Assembly: GCA_947591315.1 (NCBI GenBank)
Contig: CANQDD010000015.1
Span: 1-64,000, forward strand
DNA: 64,000 bases
Origin: an uncultured Clostridia bacterium
GTDB lineage: Bacteria; Bacillota; Clostridia; UBA1381
Direction: 5' to 3'
Made by a program: the position numbers and the translations under genes. Shown one piece after another: positions 26,057-36,036 of the stretch. How positions within the stretch are numbered: position 1 is the first letter of the stretch; every line of letters begins with the position of its first letter. Below the pieces are notes generated by a model. That model saw only the letters and a list, made by a program, of their open reading frames with translations. It made no database searches and had not been told where the DNA came from.

Positions 26057-26747
26057 CAGAGGCGGCAGAGAAAACAACGAGGACTGCATCAGCTACGCGA
26101 ATAAAGAAAAAATGTGGTGCTTCATTCTCTGCGACGGGCTCGGCGGACACGAGGGCGGCGAAACCGCGTCAAAGCTCGCCGCAGCCGCCGTATGCGATGA
26201 ATTTAAGAAAAACCCCCGCGTAACGCCCGAGGCTGCGGAGGAATATATAAAAGCCGCGTCCGAAAAGCTGAAAGCGGCGAAATGGGACGGCGCGCCGCTC
26301 GACATGGCGACCACCGCCGCGCTGCTTCTGACCGACGGCGAAGCCGCAGTGTGGGCGCACATCGGCGACAGCCGCGTCTACCGCATAACCGACGGCGAAA
26401 TATACGAGATTACCGACGACCACAGCGTCGCGTTTATGAAGTTTGAGGGCGGCGTTATAACATACGACGAGATACGCGCGAGCGCCGACCAGAACAAGCT
26501 CACCCGCTGCATAAGCGGCGGCGCGCAGGACATTCCCGACGTGTCGGAGCAAACGGCGCTGCACGGCGGCGACGCGTTTTTGATATGCAGCGACGGCTTC
26601 TGGGAGCTTGTGAACGAGGACGACATTGAAAAAACGTTCAAGTCGTCACACTCGCCCGACCGGTGGCTCCAAAAAATGCTTGACATTCTCCATAAAAACG
26701 AAACCGAAGGAAACGACAACTACAGCGCTATCACCGTTATGGTGTGA
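26034..26747 (+). CDS. PP2C-family Ser/Thr protein phosphatase
   Basis: 237 residues, the compact bacterial PP2C form. Metal-binding motifs: 'NRGGRENNEDCI' (motif 1), 'FILCDGLGGHEGGETAS' (motif 2), 'WAHIGDSRVYRI' (motif 8 region), 'LICSDGFWELV' and 'NDNYSAITVMV'. It removes phosphate from Ser/Thr kinase substrates. The usual partner, a PASTA kinase, is not in the window, but the kinase target IreB is encoded at 32797-33048. Last gene of the overlapping operon; its end overlaps the convergent ssb-like gene by 11 bases. Confidence 0.88.
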   Translation: MRAAAITNRGGRENNEDCISYANKEKMWCFILCDGLGGHEGGETASKLAAAAVCDEFKKNPRVTPEAAEEYIKAASEKLKAAKWDGAPLDMATTAALLLTDGEAAVWAHIGDSRVYRITDGEIYEITDDHSVAFMKFEGGVITYDEIRASADQNKLTRCISGGAQDIPDVSEQTALHGGDAFLICSDGFWELVNEDDIEKTFKSSHSPDRWLQKMLDILHKNETEGNDNYSAITVMV

Positions 26748-27423
26748 CGGCTTCGCCGTTTTGCCGTGCGACGGCGTCACCCTGCTCATACGGCGCGCTC
26801 TCATCGGCTGCGAGCTCCATTCTGTTAACGGATACCTCATAAGCCGTTTTTTCTATTGTTGTATCGTCGTCGAGCCGCTTTTGGTACGTCCTCGACTGAA
26901 TACGTCCCCAGATCCTGATATTGTCGCCGACGTTAAGGCTTTTCGCAAATCTCGCGTTACGCCCCCACGCAATAATCGGTATGTAGTCCGATTTGTTGTA
27001 GCTGCGGTTCACGGCAAGAAGCAGGTCGGTTATTTCGCGTCCGAACGGCGTGGTGCGATAAATGGGCGGCTTGCAGATAAAGCCGTTAAGATACAGCGAG
27101 TTGGGATTTTTACTGTCCTCACCGTCCGAAAGCGCGATATCCTTCGCGAACACGGTGAGCACAAGGCGGTTGCCGCCGTCCTCGTAACTGTTGTACGAGC
27201 GGAACTGACCTGTTATAACGACCGTATCGCCGACCTCAAAGCCGCCGCCCAGAAGCAGCCTTTCCGAGACCATAACGCGTATGTTGTCCGCCGTACCGCT
27301 CAGACGCGGAACGCGTACTGTGCACGTGTAGAACTTTTCCGCGTATATTTCATGGCTCAAAACAAAATCACTTTCAATTTCTCCGATTATAACAGCTTGA
27401 TTGTTAGACGTATTATTATCCAT
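26737..27423 (-). CDS. Single-stranded DNA-binding protein with two OB folds
   Basis: 228 residues. Two SSB-type OB domains in one chain: about 10-105 ('AVIIGEIESDF', 'YTCTVRVPRLSG', 'GDTVVITGQFRSYN') and about 108-205 ('LYLNGFICKPPIYRTTPFG', 'DLLLAVNRSYNKSDYIPIIAWGRNARF', 'GDNIRIWGRIQSRTYQK'). The C-terminal end (EAVTP) lacks the acidic DDDIPF tip that recruits partners in standard SSB, so it is probably an accessory SSB. Leftward, alone, with AGGAGG upstream. Convergent overlap with the PP2C gene. Confidence 0.8.
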   Translation of the reverse strand: MDNNTSNNQAVIIGEIESDFVLSHEIYAEKFYTCTVRVPRLSGTADNIRVMVSERLLLGGGFEVGDTVVITGQFRSYNSYEDGGNRLVLTVFAKDIALSDGEDSKNPNSLYLNGFICKPPIYRTTPFGREITDLLLAVNRSYNKSDYIPIIAWGRNARFAKSLNVGDNIRIWGRIQSRTYQKRLDDDTTIEKTAYEVSVNRMELAADESAPYEQGDAVARQNGEAVTP

Positions 27424-27537
27424 TTCCGTATATTCCTCCTCGATGTGATTAAATATTTTATCATGTTATGTTTATTCCGTTTACACGCTTATTATGCTAA
27501 TTCATTCGGTATATTATACGATTAAATTTGCCGTGTA

Positions 27538-27566
27538 TTGACATTACCGCTAAATAATGATAAAAT
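27538..27566 (+). promoter_or_regulatory. Promoter of the 66-aa membrane protein
   Basis: TTGACA (27538-27543), 17-base spacer, TAAAAT (27561-27566). Confidence 0.75.
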
Positions 27567-27607
27567 ACCGTAAAATGGACAAGTATCGCGTAAAGGAGTG
27601 AACACGA

Positions 27608-27808
27608 ATGATCGCGGTAAAAATTGCCGTATTAGTCATGGGCGTTATCGCGCTTTTTATGACGTTTCGGGCAAAATTTATTTTGGAAAAGATATTACAC
27701 AGGGAAGCGACGGATAAGGCGGTGCTGCGAGTCAAGTACGCCGCTCTCGGCGTGGCGGTAGTCGCGTTTGCGGCGATATTCCTCCTCGACCAAAGCGGCG
27801 GAATGTAA
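27608..27808 (+). CDS. Small two-TM membrane protein
   Basis: 66 residues: TM1 at about 3-20, a short cytoplasmic loop with 'LEKILHREATDKAVLRVKY', TM2 at about 46-62. AAAGGAGTG ribosome site and a consensus promoter argue it is real. Family unknown, function unknown. Confidence 0.6.
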   Translation: MIAVKIAVLVMGVIALFMTFRAKFILEKILHREATDKAVLRVKYAALGVAVVAFAAIFLLDQSGGM

Positions 27809-27841
27809 CGGCATATTTACGTCGGGCGGCGCATCTCGTGT

Positions 27842-27959
27842 GGCTCCCCTTGAGGGGAGCTGTCGCCGTAGGCGACTGAGAGGTGGCTTTTAAGAAATTT
27901 CGTTGCCACCTCTCCGTCATCGCTTCGCGATGCCACCTCTCCTCAAGGAGAGGCTAACG
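27842..27959. repeat. Palindromic repeat family A, full copy
   Basis: GGCTCCCCTTGAGGGGAGC at one end and CTCTCCTCAAGGAGAGG at the other, with inner TCGCCGTAGGCGA and ATCGCTTCGCGAT hairpins. About 118 bp, able to fold end to end. Confidence 0.85.
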
Positions 27960-28135
27960 GGACGTCGAGGGCGCCGTCCCCTACATCCGTTATTTATAAA
28001 TAGTGCGCCGTAGGGGCTGGCGCCCTCGACAGCCCGCTGTCAACGACATCGTAGGGGCGCCCCTCGCGGTCGCCCGTCCCCGACAACCCTATGTCAACAA
28101 CATCGTAGGGGCGGTCATTGTCCGCCCGTTATAAA
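27960..28135. repeat. Cluster of GTAGGGGCG-type short palindromes
   Basis: At least four units: GGGACGTCGAGGGCGCCGTCCC, GTAGGGGCTGGCGCC, GTAGGGGCGCCCCTCGCGG, and GTAGGGGCGGTCATTGTCCG, with CCGACAACCCTATGTCAACA-like spacers between two of them. It fills the whole leader of valS. No T-box is recognisable. Confidence 0.7.
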
Positions 28136-28168
28136 CCAACCCACAACATCCAAAAGGAGAAAATATAA

Positions 28169-30811
<2,643 letters not shown>

Positions 30812-30825
30812 TTTTAACCCGCATG

Positions 30826-30943
30826 CAAGCCTCCCTTGTCAAAGGGAGGGGGACCGCCGAAGGCGGTGGAGGGATTCAATTATAAAATTGATAAGGAATC
30901 CCCCAGTCAGCTTCGCTGACAGCCCCCTTTGACAAGGGGGCCT
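30826..30943. repeat. Palindromic repeat family B, copy 1
   Basis: GCCTCCCTTGTCAAAGGGAGG at the left end and CCCCCTTTGACAAGGGGGCC at the right, with inner ACCGCCGAAGGCGGT and GTCAGCTTCGCTGAC hairpins and an AT-rich middle. Nearly the same element is at 35442-35559. Confidence 0.85.
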
Positions 30944-30975
30944 TTCGCAAGGAAGCCATACCCACAGGAGCCAAC

Positions 30976-32106
30976 ATGAAACCAATCCAACACATAACCG
31001 CCTTCATAAAGCGCGAAACGGTACTCAGCATCGCGGCGGTACTCGCGATCGCGTCGTCGTTTTTCGTAACACCCGACGCGCAATACCTAAACTACATAGA
31101 TTTCCGCACGCTCTCACTCCTCTTTTGCCTTATGTCTGTAATGGCAGGCTTGAGGAAAACGGGCGTGTTTTCTATGCTCGCGGAAAAAATGCTCCGACGT
31201 GTCCGCGGCGTGAAAAGCCTTGTATTTATACTCGTCATGCTCTGCTTTTTCTTCAGCATGCTTATCACAAACGACGTCGCGCTTATCACCTTCGTGCCGT
31301 TCACCTTCACCGCGCTTGACATGCTCGGCGAGGACGAAAAAAAGCGGCTCATGATCCCCGTAGTCGTAATGCAGACGATTGCGGCGAACCTCGGCAGTAT
31401 GCTCACACCGATAGGCAACCCACAGAATCTCTACCTGCAGGGCTTGTCGGGACTGGGCTTGGGCGAATTTGTGACGCTTATGCTCCCGTACGCCGCCGTA
31501 TCGTTTCTGCTTCTGGCGGTATGGATTTTCTTTTTCGGCGGCAAAAACAAGGTAACGGTCAGCCTCACCGCCGCGCGTCTCGGCTCAAAAAAGAAAACCG
31601 CGGTCTATCTGACCGCGTTTATCGTGTGCCTTTTAACCGTCGCGCGCGTGATTGACTACCGCCTTACGCTCGTTATAGTAATCGCGCTGACCGCCGCAGC
31701 CGATTATAAAATCTTCGCCGACGTGGACTACACGCTGCTTCTCACATTCATCGCCTTTTTCATATTTATCGGCAACATGGGACGAATACCGGCGTTTGAG
31801 CAATTCCTGCAAAGCGCCGTCACGAACCGCGAATGTCTCACCGCCGTACTGTCGAGCCAGGTCATAAGCAACGTACCCGCCGCGCTTCTGCTGTCGGGCT
31901 TTACCGATAATTTCAAGCCGCTCATCATCGGCGTGAACATCGGTGGACTCGGCACACTTATCGCTTCAATGGCGAGCCTCATATCGTTTAAGCTGCTCGG
32001 TCACGAAAACAAATCGCTGCGCGGCAAATACATGATTTACTTCACGATTGCGAACGTAATATTCCTTGCCGCGCTCACGGCAGTTTACGTCTGCATAAAA
32101 CCGTAA
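30976..32106 (+). CDS. Anion permease of the ArsB/NhaD (ion transporter) superfamily
   Basis: 376 residues with about ten TM segments and two inverted half-repeats: 'MLITNDVALITFVPFTF' near 100 and 'VISNVPAALLLSGFTDNF' near 305 are the re-entrant Asn/Thr-Pro loops of the DASS/ArsB type. 'NLGSMLTPIGNPQNLYLQ' near 140 is the signature SNT-like loop. Likely a symporter for a small anion or carboxylate. AGGAG before the ATG. No partner genes; substrate unknown. Confidence 0.75.
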   Translation: MKPIQHITAFIKRETVLSIAAVLAIASSFFVTPDAQYLNYIDFRTLSLLFCLMSVMAGLRKTGVFSMLAEKMLRRVRGVKSLVFILVMLCFFFSMLITNDVALITFVPFTFTALDMLGEDEKKRLMIPVVVMQTIAANLGSMLTPIGNPQNLYLQGLSGLGLGEFVTLMLPYAAVSFLLLAVWIFFFGGKNKVTVSLTAARLGSKKKTAVYLTAFIVCLLTVARVIDYRLTLVIVIALTAAADYKIFADVDYTLLLTFIAFFIFIGNMGRIPAFEQFLQSAVTNRECLTAVLSSQVISNVPAALLLSGFTDNFKPLIIGVNIGGLGTLIASMASLISFKLLGHENKSLRGKYMIYFTIANVIFLAALTAVYVCIKP

Positions 32107-32748
32107 CTATCCCCGATACATCGCCTCAACGCGGTAAATCGGCATACCCATCTCCGAGAACCGCGTCTCATACTCCGTCATAACATTATCCTCGAACTTT
32201 GAATTGTGCAGATCGAGACTTATATTTCTCATCTTAAAATCCTCCTCCGCGAAGGAGTTGAGCGAAAACTCAAACAGCGCGCGGTTATCGGTCTTGAACC
32301 ACACGTACCCGCCTTCGGGCAGCACGTTTTTGTACCTGTCGAGGAACCGCTTGTGCGTAAGGCGGCGCTTCGCCTGCTTGTTCTTTTTCCACGGATCCGA
32401 AAAATTCAGATAAATACGGCTCACCTCGCCCTTTTCAAAAACGCCCTCTATCTTCTCCGCGTCCATATCCATAAACACAACGTTTTCAAGCTCCGCCGCC
32501 GACGCTTTTTCCATAGCCATGACCATAACGTCGCGCACCTTCTCGACCGCGATAAAATTGACATCGGGGTACTTTTTCGCCATACCCGTAATAAAACCGC
32601 CCTTACCGCAGCCTATTTCGAGGTGGATTTCGTTATTGTTCCCGAACACTTCCTGCCACTTACCCTTCATATCCTCCGGCTTTTCGACAAGATACCGCGC
32701 GCACCTTTCCCACCGCGCATCGAGATTTTTCTTTTTTCTCATTCTCAT
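32107..32748 (-). CDS. trmB: tRNA (guanine-N7-)-methyltransferase
   Basis: 213 residues. Makes m7G46 in tRNAs. SAM-binding motif 'IHLEIGCGKGGFITGMA' near 45, 'FIAVEKVRDVMVMAMEKA' near 70, and 'IYLNFSDPWKKNKQAKRRLTHKRFLDRY' near 120, which is diagnostic for TrmB. The ATG at 32748 is used because GAGAGG lies before it; an upstream in-frame TTG at 32763 would place that site inside the gene. Downstream of ireB with a hairpin between. Confidence 0.95.
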   Translation of the reverse strand: MRMRKKKNLDARWERCARYLVEKPEDMKGKWQEVFGNNNEIHLEIGCGKGGFITGMAKKYPDVNFIAVEKVRDVMVMAMEKASAAELENVVFMDMDAEKIEGVFEKGEVSRIYLNFSDPWKKNKQAKRRLTHKRFLDRYKNVLPEGGYVWFKTDNRALFEFSLNSFAEEDFKMRNISLDLHNSKFEDNVMTEYETRFSEMGMPIYRVEAMYRG

Positions 32749-32767
32749 AAAAATACCTCTCAAAGAA

Positions 32768-32793
32768 AAATATCCGCCCGTGAGCGGATATTT
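32768..32793 (-). terminator. Hairpin between ireB and trmB
   Basis: AAATATCCGC and GCGGATATTT with a 6-base loop; T tract on the minus strand. Confidence 0.75.
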
Positions 32794-32796
32794 GTT

Positions 32797-33048
32797 TTAC
32801 AACGTGTTTATATACGTCTTTGCGAATTCCTCCAAAAGCTCGTCACGCTCTATTTTGACTATAAGCCCTCTCGCTCCGTTGTAGCTCGTTATGTAGGTAG
32901 GATCGCCCGACAGTATATATCCCACAATCTGGCTTATCGGATCATAGCCCTTGATTTTAAGAGCCTCGTACACCTTTGTAACGATTTCCTTGACCTCTTT
33001 TTCCTTGTCGAACTCCAGATTGATTTTCATTGTCTCGTTAAATTCCAT
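32797..33048 (-). CDS. ireB: IreB-family regulatory phosphoprotein (UPF0297)
   Basis: 83 residues, family length. '[50 protein letters not shown]' is nearly the family consensus; it is written here as separate blocks: [40 protein letters not shown]. IreB is a small phosphorylated target of the PASTA kinase/PP2C pair that affects cephalosporin tolerance in enterococci. The usual alaS and yqgF neighbours are absent. AAGGGGTG ribosome site. Confidence 0.92.
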   Translation of the reverse strand: MEFNETMKINLEFDKEKEVKEIVTKVYEALKIKGYDPISQIVGYILSGDPTYITSYNGARGLIVKIERDELLEEFAKTYINTL

Positions 33049-33190
33049 TCAAATCACCCCTTAATTGTGATATACATAGCAGTAGTGGTAAAACAATATA
33101 TTCACCACTACATATAGAATAGTACAAAATCGCGCAAATTGCAAGCTTTTTCGTATAAAATTCATGTTAAATTCACGTTTCAGGCATATT

Positions 33191-34441
33191 TCACTGCATG
33201 TCAAACAGCCCGTCGAGACTGTCAACGGGGCCCACAGCCGCAAGGCACAGCGTTGACGCGTCCATAACGCGGTCGATCATATCCGCAACGCTGTCTGCAC
33301 TCACCGCGTCGATCTGCGCGAGTACCTCCTCCTGCGTGTAAATAGGCTTGCCGACTAAAAGCGCCCTGCCCGCGCCCTGCATTCTCGCGCCGGTGCTTTC
33401 GCTTGCGAGTATATAGCTGCCCTTAAGCTGCTCCTTCGACCGCTCCACCTCATCACTGCTCAATTTGTCGCGCTTAATAATATTCACCTCGCGCGAAATA
33501 AGCTCCGCGACCTCCGGCAGACTTTCCGCCCTCATACCGGCGGCAATATCGAACACGCCAGTGCCGAGGTACGCGCTGTGACCGGCGCTTATCGAGTACA
33601 CCAGACCACGCTCCTCGCGTATCCTCTGGAACAGTCTCGACGACATACCCGTGCCGAAAACGTTGTTCATGACGAGCAGACTGTACACACCCCCGTCCAT
33701 AATATCTATACCCTTAAACGTTGCCACAAGCTGCGTCTGCTCCGTGTCCTTCGTCTTAACGAGCGTCTGACCGTTCCTGTACTCCGCCTGCGGCAGAATG
33801 GGCGGCACAGCGCTTATCTCCCGCGAGCCGAACTTTTCCTCCAGCAAATCAAAGAAATCATCGCCGTAATTTCCCGCGACCGATATAATGAGGTTCGCGC
33901 TCGTGTAGTGGCTCTGCATATAAGCGCGCATAACGTCGGGCGTGATACCCTCAAGACTTTCATACGTGCCGAGAATTGTCCGTCCCATCGGCGTGTCGCC
34001 CCACACCGCGAACGCCGAAAGGTCGTACACGAGATCCTCCGGACTGTCCTCGTACATACGTATCTCCTCACCTATAACGCCGCGCTCAAGAGCCATATCG
34101 CTTTGCGCGAGCGTGGGGCGGAAAATCATCTCCGACAGCACATCGAGCGCGATATGCGCGTGCGCGTCGAGCGTTTTCGTGTAAAAGCACGTGTACTCAC
34201 GCCCCGTAAACGCGTCGATCTGACCGCCGATGCTGTCGATCGCGTGCGCGATTTCAGCCGCGCTGCGGTTTTCCGTACCCTTAAACAGCATGTGCTCTAT
34301 AAAATGCGATATGCCGTTCACGTCCTTTCTCTCGTACCGCGACCCGTTGCCTATCCACACTCCGATCGACACGGATTTCAGGTAATCTATCTTCTCGGCG
34401 ACGACGCGTATGCCGTTTGACAGTGTTTTGAACTGATACAT
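33191..34441 (-). CDS. M16-family zinc peptidase (processing-peptidase-like)
   Basis: 416 residues. The inverted zinc motif HxxEH is 'ISHFIEHML' near residue 44, with the third ligand Glu in 'VIGEEIRMYED' near 120. The C-terminal half has the partner-like fold ('RIREERGLVYSISAGHSAY'). Resembles YmxG/MlpA-type peptidases of Firmicutes. The start at 34441 is chosen for AAAGGA before the ATG over the upstream ATG at 34465. It follows the S24 repressor gene on the same strand by 20 bases, so co-transcription is possible. No signal peptide, cytoplasmic. Confidence 0.9.
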   Translation of the reverse strand: MYQFKTLSNGIRVVAEKIDYLKSVSIGVWIGNGSRYERKDVNGISHFIEHMLFKGTENRSAAEIAHAIDSIGGQIDAFTGREYTCFYTKTLDAHAHIALDVLSEMIFRPTLAQSDMALERGVIGEEIRMYEDSPEDLVYDLSAFAVWGDTPMGRTILGTYESLEGITPDVMRAYMQSHYTSANLIISVAGNYGDDFFDLLEEKFGSREISAVPPILPQAEYRNGQTLVKTKDTEQTQLVATFKGIDIMDGGVYSLLVMNNVFGTGMSSRLFQRIREERGLVYSISAGHSAYLGTGVFDIAAGMRAESLPEVAELISREVNIIKRDKLSSDEVERSKEQLKGSYILASESTGARMQGAGRALLVGKPIYTQEEVLAQIDAVSADSVADMIDRVMDASTLCLAAVGPVDSLDGLFDMQ

Positions 34442-34461
34442 AGCAGTAATTCCTTTCGGTG

Positions 34462-35088
34462 TCATAATTTTCTTTTAACTTCCTTGACAAGTCCGAACAC
34501 GCGTATGCGCAGCACATCGCGTCCCTCGAACCTGCGCGGGGGATACATCGGATTTATCGACTGAAGCTCAATAAAATCATCTCCGTAAACGACTCTTTTT
34601 ATAACACCGTCCTCATCGTCAACGATAACAACGGCGATCGAGCCACTGTCAACGCTCGTCTGGCAGCGCACGAGCACGAGGTCGTTTTCCATAAGCATGG
34701 GGTACATACTGTCGCCGACAACGCGCAGGAACGCGTACTGCTCGTTGCCGCGCACATCGGCTTTCAGGACGCTTTCGTAATCGACGATATTGTTTTCGGC
34801 AAAGCAGCTTATACCCGCCGCGACGCGCCCTATAACAGGCACTCTCACAAAATCCGCCGCGCTAACGGGCTCGAGACCGCTTGCCGCGCCGTCCCAGCCG
34901 AGTATGTACTCCGGCGTTGTGCCGAGTATGTCGGCGAGCTTTAGGAGCGACTCCTTCTTAATATTTGTAACCGTTCCTTTTTCATACTTCTGTATCGCGG
35001 CTTTCTGCACGCCGAGCATCTTCCCAAGCTCCTCCTGCGTCAGCTTGTGCTCCTTTCTAAGCTTCTTTATCCTTTCACCGGTAGTCAT
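34462..35088 (-). CDS. CI/LexA-like repressor: XRE HTH plus S24 peptidase
   Basis: 208 residues. HTH at about 5-60 ('KLRKEHKLTQEELGKMLGVQKAAIQKYEKG'). S24 domain at about 85-205: cleavage-site-like Ala-Gly in 'GRVAAGIS', nucleophile Ser in 'VGDSMYPML', Lys in 'GVIKRVVYG'. These repressors self-cleave when RecA is activated by DNA damage. It lies 0.5 kb from the phage-like cassette on the opposite strand, the position of a lysogeny repressor, so SOS control of the cassette is a reasonable inference. Ribosome site GGGAGG before the ATG. Confidence 0.88.
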   Translation of the reverse strand: MTTGERIKKLRKEHKLTQEELGKMLGVQKAAIQKYEKGTVTNIKKESLLKLADILGTTPEYILGWDGAASGLEPVSAADFVRVPVIGRVAAGISCFAENNIVDYESVLKADVRGNEQYAFLRVVGDSMYPMLMENDLVLVRCQTSVDSGSIAVVIVDDEDGVIKRVVYGDDFIELQSINPMYPPRRFEGRDVLRIRVFGLVKEVKRKL

Positions 35089-35315
35089 AATAATACCCTC
35101 CCATAATTATTTCTGTATGAATAGTATCATAAAAATTCATATATGTCAATAGAAAAACACCAAAAAGTATCTGAAAAATTTATAAAATTTGGTGGAAAGT
35201 AGATAAAATATCTTTTTATAACACATTTCTCTTGACATTGGTATCTTTTTATGATATAATCTGGACAACAAATAAATTTGTACCGATATTGTACAACGTG
35301 CGGCATACATCGTGA

Positions 35316-35374
35316 GGCTCCCCTACTAGGGGAGCTGTCGCCGAAGGCGACTGAGGGGTTTATACGGGACGTCG
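35316..35374. repeat. Partial family A repeat
   Basis: GGCTCCCCTACTAGGGGAGC then TCGCCGAAGGCGA; only one end of the family A element. It is followed at 35376-35441 by GGGACGTCGAGGCGCCGTCCC and GTAGGGGCGGATATCGGCC units. Confidence 0.7.
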
Positions 35375-35441
35375 AGGCGCCGTCCCCTACACCCGTAATT
35401 CTAAAATTGCGCACCGTAGGGGCGGATATCGGCCGCCCGTT

Positions 35442-35559
35442 AGCCTCCCTTGTCAAAGGGAGGGGGACCGCCGAAGGCGGTGGAGGGATTCATTATGGAA
35501 ATTAGGAAAGGAATCCCCCAGTCACGCTGCGCGTGACAGCCCCCTTTAACAAGGGGGCC
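35442..35559. repeat. Palindromic repeat family B, copy 2
   Basis: Same ends and inner ACCGCCGAAGGCGGT hairpin as 30826-30943; the second hairpin differs (GTCACGCTGCGCGTGAC). It lies immediately before the phage-like cassette. Confidence 0.85.
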
Positions 35560-35605
35560 TCACGTAATGCGCCCACACACCACAATCCACAAAGGAGGAC
35601 TACCC

Positions 35606-35815
35606 ATGATCTACTCAAACAACGACCCGCGCGCGTTATACGCGATGGAGCTTGCCCGCACGGGCGGCTACGGCGCGGACTACGACGACGGCGCCGAGAT
35701 CCGCTGCCCCGTATGCGGCGCATTGGAGCCCGAACACTACTACCTCGACGACGACGAGGAATGTATCGGCTGCTCGGAATGCGTGCACAAGACGGATTTT
35801 CTGTACTGGACATAA
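35606..35815 (+). CDS. Small zinc-ribbon protein at cassette start
   Basis: 69 residues. Two Cys pairs, 'RCPVCGALE' and 'GCSECVHKTDF', separated by an acidic Tyr/Asp stretch, form a probable zinc ribbon. AAAGGAGG lies 10 bases before the ATG. First gene of the rightward phage-like operon, 23 bases before the terminase small subunit; similar small zinc-finger genes occur just before terminase in Firmicutes phages. Function unknown. Confidence 0.65.
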   Translation: MIYSNNDPRALYAMELARTGGYGADYDDGAEIRCPVCGALEPEHYYLDDDEECIGCSECVHKTDFLYWT

Positions 35816-35838
35816 CGACCGAAAGGAAGCGATAAAAA

Positions 35839-36036
35839 ATGGCAAGAACAAAAGTAGCGGGAAAGCGAGAGGTACTCGAATACCTCACCTACATAATGCG
35901 CCGCGAGGACGAGGAAAGCGTAAAATTCTCGGACTCCTTCAAGGCGGCGGAGCTTCTGGGAAAGTACCACGGACTTTTCAAAAGCGGAAGCGAGGAAGAG
36001 AGCGGAGATGTGATAATTGTTGACGACATCTCCTGA
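35839..36036 (+). CDS. Very short terminase small subunit (TerS-like)
   Basis: 65 residues, where typical TerS proteins have 140-180. It keeps the C-terminal signature 'DSFKAAELLGKYHGLF' and an acidic end, but lacks an N-terminal HTH DNA-recognition domain. In phages TerS selects pac or cos DNA. Loss of the recognition part, as known for gene-transfer-agent TerS, would favour non-specific packaging; that is inference. GAAAGGAAG precedes the ATG, and the last 20 bases overlap terL. Confidence 0.6.
   Translation: MARTKVAGKREVLEYLTYIMRREDEESVKFSDSFKAAELLGKYHGLFKSGSEEESGDVIIVDDIS

Noticed and set aside
27960-28135. CRISPR array
   Set aside because: Repeated units are short imperfect palindromes of unequal length and spacing, with no regular spacers and no cas genes.
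27809-28168. T-box leader of valS
   Set aside because: The leader is filled with dispersed repeats; no specifier loop, T-box sequence or antiterminator could be found.
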